Assembly: GCA_029776735.1 (NCBI GenBank)
Contig: JAKOUL010000023.1
Span: 1-12,156 of the forward strand
DNA from: Dictyoglomota bacterium
Lineage (GTDB): Bacteria; Dictyoglomota; Dictyoglomia; Dictyoglomales; Dictyoglomaceae
DNA: 12,156 nucleotides
Direction of reading: 5' to 3'
In this document: positions 1 through 4,911 of the stretch, piece by piece
Position numbering within the stretch: the first letter of the stretch is position 1
How the letters are laid out: every line of letters starts with the position of its first letter
The notes under the pieces: generated by a model
The model's input: only the letters and a program-made list of their open reading frames with translations
What the model was told of the DNA's origin: nothing
Database searches by the model: none
Program-made: the position numbers and the translations under genes

Positions 1-534
1 AGAGGCAATATCTGGATCTGACATTAGATCAAACTCAAACTGGTACCAAGTATCAAGAGGAATCAAAGATACATTATTTTCCTGATAATTTATTGGACTT
101 CCTTCTTTTAAGAAACATTTCTCATATACATATTGGTTTCCAAATTCATCTTCAAAAACAATATTAACTCCAGCGGGATATTCTCCAACTCCTGCCCATC
201 CATCACTGCCAAGTTCTTGACTATGGATCCTAACATCAAAGGAAAGAAATAGTACCCTTTTTCCAGTTAGATCATAATTTATATCTTGATAGGCTCCTAC
301 TGATCCCCCACTGCCGGAAGTTACAGATCTATACCAATGTATATAGCCACTATCAGCATTAATATCCCACTCATCTGATACACTACTGCCATGCCATGTT
401 GTCCAATAATCTAAAGTGTTGTTATCAAAGTCTCCATTTAGAATTAAGCTTTCTTGGGGTGGTTGAGGCGGATTACAGCCTGAAATTAAAGTGACAAGGA
501 GAATACTCAAGAGGAAAACAGAAAACTTTTTCAT
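1..534 (-). CDS. Secreted lipoprotein with jelly-roll (carbohydrate-binding-like) domain, C-terminus outside window
   Basis: Reading the minus strand from the ATG at 534 gives 178 residues without a stop up to the window edge, so the gene is partial at its 3' end. The N-terminus is a textbook lipoprotein signal: MKK, a hydrophobic stretch (residues 5-17) and a lipobox LISGC with the lipidated cysteine at residue 20. A Pro/Gln linker (NPPQPPQE) follows. From about residue 30 the pattern LILNGDFDNNTLDYW, then GSVGAYQDI (77-85) and VLFLSFDVR (94-102), resembles the start of CBM4/9-like or galactose-binding-like beta-sandwich domains, which are rich in Trp, Tyr and Gly. A Shine-Dalgarno AAGGGGG lies about 9 nt upstream. 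It is probably anchored on the cell surface and may bind or degrade polysaccharide; any catalytic domain would lie outside the window. The lipoprotein call is firm, the domain family is an inference from motifs. Confidence 0.85.
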   Translation of the reverse strand, partial: MKKFSVFLLSILLVTLISGCNPPQPPQESLILNGDFDNNTLDYWTTWHGSSVSDEWDINADSGYIHWYRSVTSGSGGSVGAYQDINYDLTGKRVLFLSFDVRIHSQELGSDGWAGVGEYPAGVNIVFEDEFGNQYVYEKCFLKEGSPINYQENNVSLIPLDTWYQFEFDLMSDPDIAS

Positions 535-540
535 TTCAAA

Positions 541-568
541 AGCCCCCTTAGTTATTTATTGAGGAGCT
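541..568 (-). promoter_or_regulatory. Possible Shine-Dalgarno-sequestering hairpin in lipoprotein mRNA leader
   Basis: In the leftward transcript AGCUCCU (plus positions 568-562) can pair with GGGGGCU (547-541), giving seven pairs including two G-U wobbles around a loop of 14 nt. The second arm covers most of the AAGGGGG ribosome binding site. The helix is short and would be only marginally stable at high temperature, so a regulatory role is speculative. Confidence 0.2.
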
Positions 569-621
569 AAAAAGTTTAAGTTCTTTTTCAGAAGATGAAA
601 TTTCCAACCCCTCTAAGCAAA

Positions 622-627
622 ATTATA
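622..627 (-). promoter_or_regulatory. Predicted -10 box of the lipoprotein promoter
   Basis: Read leftward, the sequence is a perfect TATAAT. The predicted transcription start is about 615, giving a leader of about 80 nt. No good -35 box lies at the expected distance (CTTTTA at best), but a CRP-like palindrome is centred 41.5 nt upstream of the predicted start. That is the arrangement of class II activator-dependent promoters, which tolerate a poor -35. TATAAT-like strings are common in AT-rich DNA, so the box alone is weak evidence. Confidence 0.4.
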
Positions 628-648
628 ATATAAATTTCTTTTAATAAA

Positions 649-664
649 AGTGATCTTTGTCACA
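649..664. promoter_or_regulatory. CRP/FNR-family-like operator
   Basis: The sequence AGTGATCTTTGTCACA fits the E. coli CRP consensus TGTGA-N6-TCACA with a single mismatch in the two 5-nt half sites. Its centre (656.5) lies at -41.5 relative to the transcription start predicted from the leftward TATAAT at 627-622. This is the classical class II position for CRP and FNR. What is seen is the palindrome and its spacing; that a Crp/Fnr-type regulator binds it is an inference, as no such regulator gene is in the window. Confidence 0.4.
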
Positions 665-727
665 AAAATTTTTAGGGTTAGTGATTTAAGTAAGGTTCCT
701 ATATGCCTGACAGACAAATAACACTTT

Positions 728-778
728 TACTATTAAAAACTAAACTATTACAAAACCATTCATCTATTTTTAATAGTA
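728..778. repeat. 12-bp perfect inverted repeat with 27-nt spacer
   Basis: TACTATTAAAAA at 728-739 is exactly repeated in inverted orientation as TTTTTAATAGTA at 767-778. The arms hold one G:C pair each, so an RNA hairpin would be weak, above all in a thermophile. Two half sites of a DNA-binding protein or a chance AT-rich match are both possible. It lies about 70 nt upstream of the predicted promoter of the DUF2207 gene. Confidence 0.5.
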
Positions 779-842
779 TTCCTAAGCCTCTCTATTGAGA
801 CGTCTTCTTAAAGGAAACTTCCAAAAAAAAGTAAAAGCCCTA

Positions 843-851
843 TGGTATAAT
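843..851 (+). promoter_or_regulatory. Extended -10 promoter of the DUF2207 gene
   Basis: TGGTATAAT matches the extended -10 pattern TGnTATAAT exactly. The -35 position 17 nt upstream is only an A-run, which extended -10 promoters tolerate. The predicted start is about 858, leaving a leader of about 29 nt that contains the ribosome binding site TGAGGA (875-880) before the ATG at 887. Confidence 0.5.
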
Positions 852-886
852 CAATCATCTCAAAATCCTAATTGTGAGGAAATAAG

Positions 887-2710
887 ATGAAAAAGATATT
901 TTTCGTTTTAATCCTAATTTCTCTTATAATTCTCCCAGCTTATGCAAAGGATTATGGCTTTAATGAAGCAAGAGTTTATTATACCATTCAACCTGATGGA
1001 GAAATTGATGTTGTAAATGATTTAACCTACTGGTTTTCAGGTTCATACTCTCAAGCATGGCTTACTATCCCTAATGGAAACTATGAAATAAGAGATGTGT
1101 CTGTAAGTGAAGTTACAAACAGTGGCGAAAAATTGTATACCTATTATCCAGAAACAGAGGAAAGAGTTCAAAATACATTTGCTTTCACAAAAAATTCTAC
1201 AGAATATAAGATAACATGGTCTTATAGAGCTCAAGATACAAATAAAACATTCAGAATCCGATACAAAATTTTAAAGGGATTAAAAGTCTATGATGATGTT
1301 GCAGAATTTTATTGGAAAGTATGGGGAGGGGATTGGGAGAAAAAACTTCCTGCATTATGGGTTGAAGTCTCATTTCCTACCAAAATAAATGATGCTGCAG
1401 AGTTAAATTATTGGCTTCATCCAAAGGTAGAAGGGGAAATAGGAATTTCAAAAGACTATAGAAAAATAATAGCTTATGCAGGAAATATTCCAGCAAATCA
1501 GTGGGTAGAAGTGAGAGTTGTTTTCCCAACATATTATCTGCAAAATATAGATCCTAATAAAGCATTAATTATCAATAAATATGGGTTAAAAGACATTTTA
1601 GAAGAGGAAAGAAGATGGCAGGATGAAGAAAAAAGAAAGGAAACCTTAGGGAATATTTTAAGTGTGATTTTCATATTAATTTTTGCTTTAATTCTATTTG
1701 CAGGTATTTTTATTCCTATAAGGATATATCACAAGTATGGTAGGGAACCAGAGGTCAATTATGATGGGGTATATGAGCATGAGCCTCCTGATGATTCTCC
1801 ACCTGCATGGGTAGATATGCTTATCAATCAGTCAGATGCTGTATCTCCGAATTCTATTGTTGCTTCCACTTTAGAACTTGCAAGAAGAGGATGTTTGAAG
1901 ATCCAAGAAGAAGTAAAAGAGGGGTTTTTAGGGACAAAAAATAAGGATTATAAAATTATTCTTACAGGGAAGAAGATAGAAGACGATTTAAGTGAAGAGA
2001 TAAGGCTTTTACTTTCTAAATTCCAAGATTTAGGGGAAGAATTTTATCTCTCAAAGCTTAAGAAAGTTGATCTATCAAGCTTTAAATCAAAATTTGACAA
2101 ATTAGTGAAAAATAAAATCTATAAAGAGAAAAAATGGATTAACGAAGAAGGAATTAAATATTTAAACATCTGGCTTGTTATTATCTTTGCAATAGAATTT
2201 TTATCTTTTATTCTAACATCAATTTCTTCAAGTTTTATGAAAAATGCACCTTTGTATTTTTTACCTTTATTTATATTGGGTTTCATCAGTATTTTTTTGA
2301 ATCTTATATTCCGCAAGGCTGTGAAAAGATATACTCCTGAAGGAAAACTTCTTGCTTTAAGATGGAGAGCCTTCAAAAAATTCCTTCAAGATTTCTCCCT
2401 TATGTCCCAATATCCTCCTTCTTCATTAGTCTTATGGGAAAAATATTTAGTCTATGGAACAGCCTTAGGAGTAGCAAAAGAAGTATTAAAAGCAATGCAA
2501 ATGCTTAATGCACCTATAGAAAACATAGACTGGTATAATCCAGCTATGGTAGGTTCTATGGCAAGTTTAGCTGAATCCATTGAAAGTTTCAGTTCTTCTT
2601 TAGAATCTTTTAGTAGTGCCTTTTCAAGCAGTGTGGCATCATCAACTTCCTCTGGATCTTCTGGTGGAGGTGGTGGTGGAGGCGGAGGCGGGGGTGGAGG
2701 CGCAAGCTAA
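887..2710 (+). CDS. DUF2207 family membrane protein with polyglycine tail
   Basis: The 607-residue protein has a signal peptide (residues 1-20, MKKIFF...PAYA). An extracytoplasmic beta-rich domain follows (about 21-250; e.g. EIDVVNDLTYWF, TFRIRYKI), then a transmembrane helix (about 255-278), a conserved junction YHKYGREPEVNYDGVYEHEPPDD (281-303), and a cytoplasmic part interrupted by two more membrane helices (about 425-446 and 455-474). Near the C-terminus FLQDFS...LVLWEKYLVYGTALGVAKEV (499-533) is typical of DUF2207 proteins, as is the Ser-rich stretch ending in 13 consecutive glycines (593-605). Length and order of parts match the family; its biochemical function is unknown. The start at 887 follows a TGAGGA ribosome binding site and gives the signal peptide. 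The gene stands alone and converges with the AEC permease gene, whose stop lies 6 nt beyond. Confidence 0.88.
   Translation: MKKIFFVLILISLIILPAYAKDYGFNEARVYYTIQPDGEIDVVNDLTYWFSGSYSQAWLTIPNGNYEIRDVSVSEVTNSGEKLYTYYPETEERVQNTFAFTKNSTEYKITWSYRAQDTNKTFRIRYKILKGLKVYDDVAEFYWKVWGGDWEKKLPALWVEVSFPTKINDAAELNYWLHPKVEGEIGISKDYRKIIAYAGNIPANQWVEVRVVFPTYYLQNIDPNKALIINKYGLKDILEEERRWQDEEKRKETLGNILSVIFILIFALILFAGIFIPIRIYHKYGREPEVNYDGVYEHEPPDDSPPAWVDMLINQSDAVSPNSIVASTLELARRGCLKIQEEVKEGFLGTKNKDYKIILTGKKIEDDLSEEIRLLLSKFQDLGEEFYLSKLKKVDLSSFKSKFDKLVKNKIYKEKKWINEEGIKYLNIWLVIIFAIEFLSFILTSISSSFMKNAPLYFLPLFILGFISIFLNLIFRKAVKRYTPEGKLLALRWRAFKKFLQDFSLMSQYPPSSLVLWEKYLVYGTALGVAKEVLKAMQMLNAPIENIDWYNPAMVGSMASLAESIESFSSSLESFSSAFSSSVASSTSSGSSGGGGGGGGGGGGGAS
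2663..2701 (+). repeat. GGN triplet repeat (13 glycine codons), G-rich tract
   Basis: Thirteen consecutive glycine codons (GGT, GGA, GGC and GGG mixed) form a G-rich island in otherwise AT-rich DNA. The protein tail is a common feature of DUF2207 proteins. At DNA or RNA level the many GG runs could form two-tier G-quadruplexes, and the repeat number may vary by slippage, although the mixed codons make slippage less likely. Confidence 0.75.
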
Positions 2711-2711
2711 A

Positions 2712-2744
2712 GATTACTATTTAATTAGTACTAACATAGTAATC
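2712..2744. terminator. Nested palindrome at convergent gene ends, possible bidirectional terminator
   Basis: GATTACTAT (2712-2720) is inverted as ATAGTAATC (2736-2744), and the space between holds a perfect 10-bp palindrome TTAGTACTAA (2725-2734). It lies directly between the stop codons of the convergent DUF2207 and permease genes and covers the last codons of the permease. The position suits a two-way terminator, but the stem is AT-rich and no clear T-run follows, so this is only a candidate. Confidence 0.3.
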
Positions 2745-3610
2745 ATGCCTATTATTATTGTGACTGATATAAAGACTGAAGCAAATTTTTCATTTAAGCC
2801 TCTTTCATGAGAATAAATAACTGCTACTAAAGGTGCAGGAAGTAGAGAGCCGATAGAGATAATCCTTACAATAAAAGAAGGACCAAAAATAGTAAAAAGT
2901 AATATGGAAAAGATTATCCCTGGTATAAGCCTTATAAGAACTCCCCATATTAGTGCTTTAATCTCTTCCATATTGAGGTTTAAATCAAGGAAGAAGCCAA
3001 TGGTAAAGAGAGCGAGAAAGCTATTGGGAGCTGCAATTTGAGAGATAACATTTAAAAAAATCTCTGGAAATCTTACATGGAATAAGTTAAGTATAAGAGC
3101 CGCAAAATAAATATCCAAAGGGAAAAATAGAATTACCTTTTTTAAGACTTTCCCAAAATCTATTTTCCCTTCTTCCATAGCAATTAAAGATATAGCATAT
3201 GCAAGACCAAAAACAATAAAGGAATTTCCCATATCAAACATTGCCATATAAGAAAGTCCATAATCTCCATATGCACTTTGGATAAAGGGATAGGAAAATA
3301 ATCCCACATTATATCCACATATAGAAATAAGCAAGGTCCATTTAGTCTTCTCATCCAAGTTTATTCTCTTTAAGATCTCTCTTCCTACAAAAAATACAAA
3401 GAATCCTAAGAAAATAGATACAAATGGCAAAACAAAAAGATTTTTATCAAGATTTGAAGTGAGAAAGATCTTAAGAATTGTTGCAGGCAATGTGATATAC
3501 ATTACAAATCTACTAAAAACAGTCCCAGTTTCTTCAGGCAAGATTTTTATTCTTTTAACTATATAACCCAGTATAATAACCAATATATTTGTAAAGATTT
3601 TCTCAAGCAT
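2717..3610 (-). CDS. AEC (auxin efflux carrier) family permease
   Basis: The 297-residue product is almost wholly hydrophobic, with about nine or ten predicted membrane helices in two groups separated by a short charged loop (about 145-157, EEGKIDFGKVLKK). This is the normal size and layout of AEC/BART-superfamily carriers. Family-like patterns include TLPATILKIF (40-49), GYNVGLFSYPF (99-109) and FDMGNSFIVFGLAY (125-138) in the first half and the repeat-like GVLIRLIPG (223-231) in the second. The family exports or imports small organic anions; the substrate cannot be told from sequence. I start it at the ATG at 3610, not the in-frame GTG at 3619, because AAGGTGG (3622-3616) lies 5 nt before the ATG and overlaps the GTG. 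It is divergent from the G1P dehydrogenase gene and no neighbour suggests a substrate. Confidence 0.88.
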   Translation of the reverse strand: MLEKIFTNILVIILGYIVKRIKILPEETGTVFSRFVMYITLPATILKIFLTSNLDKNLFVLPFVSIFLGFFVFFVGREILKRINLDEKTKWTLLISICGYNVGLFSYPFIQSAYGDYGLSYMAMFDMGNSFIVFGLAYAISLIAMEEGKIDFGKVLKKVILFFPLDIYFAALILNLFHVRFPEIFLNVISQIAAPNSFLALFTIGFFLDLNLNMEEIKALIWGVLIRLIPGIIFSILLFTIFGPSFIVRIISIGSLLPAPLVAVIYSHERGLNEKFASVFISVTIIIGMITMLVLIK

Positions 3611-3615
3611 TGCAA

Positions 3616-3622
3616 CCACCTT
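3616..3622 (-). promoter_or_regulatory. Ribosome binding site deciding the permease start
   Basis: Read leftward the sequence is AAGGTGG, 5 nt before the ATG at 3610. The in-frame GTG at 3619 lies inside this site and so is unlikely to be the start. Confidence 0.65.
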
Positions 3623-3676
3623 AACTATTTACTTTAGATTTAAAGCATTATAACATTTTTTAGATACCTGTAATAA
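3623..3676. promoter_or_regulatory. Divergent promoter region between permease and egsA
   Basis: The 78-nt gap must serve both genes. Leftward, TATAAT (3652-3647) with TTATTA 18 nt upstream (3676-3671) is a fair promoter for the permease. Rightward, TATAAC (3649-3654) overlaps it, with TTTACT (3628-3633) 15 nt upstream as a poor -35. The two -10 boxes share bases, so polymerase binding for the two genes may be mutually exclusive. The matches are modest. Confidence 0.3.
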
Positions 3677-3688
3677 GGAGGAGAAAGC

Positions 3689-4909
3689 ATGATACTAATA
3701 TGGGATAAAGATTATAACGAACTTATTGGCTTTCTTAAAGACCAAAAGGAAAAGCCTTTCTTACTTTGTGATGAGAATACCTTTAATGCATGTGGAAAGT
3801 CTATAGCAGAAAAATTAAAGAAAGAACAATTAGATCATGATTTATTGATGCTCCCTAATGATGCTCATGCAGATGAAAAGAACATATGCAAGCTTATGTT
3901 AAATACAGAGGATAATCATCTTATTATATCTATAGGATCTGGAAGTCTTACTGATATTGCAAGATTTTCAGCCTATAAACAAAAACTTAGATTCATCTCA
4001 GTGCCTACTGCTCCTTCTATGGATGGATATGCATCATCAGTAGCTGCACTAACTATAGATGGACTCAAAACTACAGTCTCTGCTTCAGCTCCAGAAAAAA
4101 TTTTTGCTAATATAGAGGTTATTAAGAATTCACCTAAAATTTTAAAGTTAGCAGGCTTTGGAGATCTTATGGGAAAATTTACAGCTCTCTCTGATTGGAA
4201 ATTAGCAAATATTATTACAGAAGAGGATATAAATTGGGACGTATGGAATACTATGTATAATACATGCGAAAAAACTCTAAAAAATGTAGGAGAAAGTGAA
4301 TTTGAGAAGTCATTACTTGAAGGACTTGTAAAATCTGGAGAGCTTATAGCAATTGTAGGAAATTCAAGACCTGCTTCGGGTTCAGAGCATCATATATCTC
4401 ATTATTTAGAATTCTTAGGGTATGACCTTTTTCATGGAATAAAAGTAGGAATCTCAACTTTTTATGCAATAAAGCTATATAAGTATCTTCTAAATCTTGA
4501 TTTGGAGGATTTAGAAAGATTTCAAGATGTAAGGATAGATATTGATGAATGGGAAAGAGAGATGGAGGAGAACTTTCCTAAAATCCAAAATAGAATCATA
4601 GAGGAGAATATTGAAAGGATAAAAGACTTCAATAATGCAAATTATAGAGCAAAAATTTTAGAGAGGATAAAAAATAAAAAAGATGAGATCTATGAGATAG
4701 CTAAAAGTTTAATAGAAAAAGAGAGTGAGTTATCAGAAGGATATAAAAAATTAGGATTTTCTGTGGATCCAGAAGAATGGGGGATTAAAAAAGAGGATAT
4801 TAAAAAAGCTTTACTTTACTCCTTATATATAAGGGAGAGATTTACTATTCTCACTCTTTACCAATTTTTAGGAATATTAAAAGAATTGGCACAAGATGAT
4901 ATAATTTAA
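3689..4909 (+). CDS. egsA: sn-Glycerol-1-phosphate dehydrogenase (EgsA/AraM family)
   Basis: The enzyme is expected to reduce dihydroxyacetone phosphate to sn-glycerol-1-phosphate with NAD(P)H in the cytoplasm, the glycerol stereoisomer used in archaeal membrane lipids. The 406-residue protein shows the nucleotide-binding GSGSLTDIAR (83-92), the family pattern SVPTAPSMDGYASSVAAL (104-121), and GFGDLMGKFTALSDWKLA (156-173). Likely metal ligands are D159, a His of SRPASGSEHHISHYLE (H234/H235) and H249 in LFHG. Residues beyond about 280 form a long charged helical tail, as in AraM-type bacterial proteins. The start follows AAGGAGGAG (3675-3683). In Bacillus subtilis AraM makes G1P for an archaeal-type glyceryl lipid; no partner prenyltransferase is seen here. 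The next gene starts 2 nt after the stop, so the two may be co-transcribed. Identification is strong, the physiological role is inferred. Confidence 0.92.
   Translation: MILIWDKDYNELIGFLKDQKEKPFLLCDENTFNACGKSIAEKLKKEQLDHDLLMLPNDAHADEKNICKLMLNTEDNHLIISIGSGSLTDIARFSAYKQKLRFISVPTAPSMDGYASSVAALTIDGLKTTVSASAPEKIFANIEVIKNSPKILKLAGFGDLMGKFTALSDWKLANIITEEDINWDVWNTMYNTCEKTLKNVGESEFEKSLLEGLVKSGELIAIVGNSRPASGSEHHISHYLEFLGYDLFHGIKVGISTFYAIKLYKYLLNLDLEDLERFQDVRIDIDEWEREMEENFPKIQNRIIEENIERIKDFNNANYRAKILERIKNKKDEIYEIAKSLIEKESELSEGYKKLGFSVDPEEWGIKKEDIKKALLYSLYIRERFTILTLYQFLGILKELAQDDII
4877..4905 (+). promoter_or_regulatory. Internal extended -10 promoter predicted to make a leaderless mRNA
   Basis: TTAAAA (4877-4882), a 17-nt spacer ending in TGA, and TATAAT (4900-4905) form a promoter with a four-of-six -35 and a perfect extended -10 (TGATATAAT). 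It lies within the last codons of egsA. Seven nt after the -10 box is 4912, the A of the next gene's ATG. No Shine-Dalgarno precedes that ATG (ACAAGATGATATAATTTAAA), unlike the strong sites of most other genes here. Confidence 0.5.
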
Positions 4910-4911
4910 AT

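Larger units (their letters stand above)
535..886. other. Divergent intergenic region with several candidate control sites
   Basis: These 352 nt separate the lipoprotein gene (leftward) from the DUF2207 gene (rightward). No convincing coding sequence was seen on either strand. The region holds a leader hairpin over the lipoprotein Shine-Dalgarno (541-568), a -10 box for the lipoprotein (622-627), a CRP-like palindrome (649-664), a 12-bp perfect inverted repeat (728-739 with 767-778) and an extended -10 box for the rightward gene (843-851). The remaining sequence is AT-rich and otherwise unremarkable. Confidence 0.6.

Noticed and set aside
535..886. Small RNA or CRISPR leader in the divergent gap
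   Set aside because: There are no regularly spaced repeats and no promoter-terminator pair enclosing a stable structured RNA.
2616..2810. Open frame on the plus strand over the glycine tail region
   Set aside because: It is an alternative frame of the GGN repeat and runs into the opposite-strand permease; there is no ribosome binding site or recognisable protein.
3611..3619. GTG start three codons upstream for the permease
   Set aside because: The GTG lies inside the Shine-Dalgarno AAGGTGG that serves the ATG at 3610.
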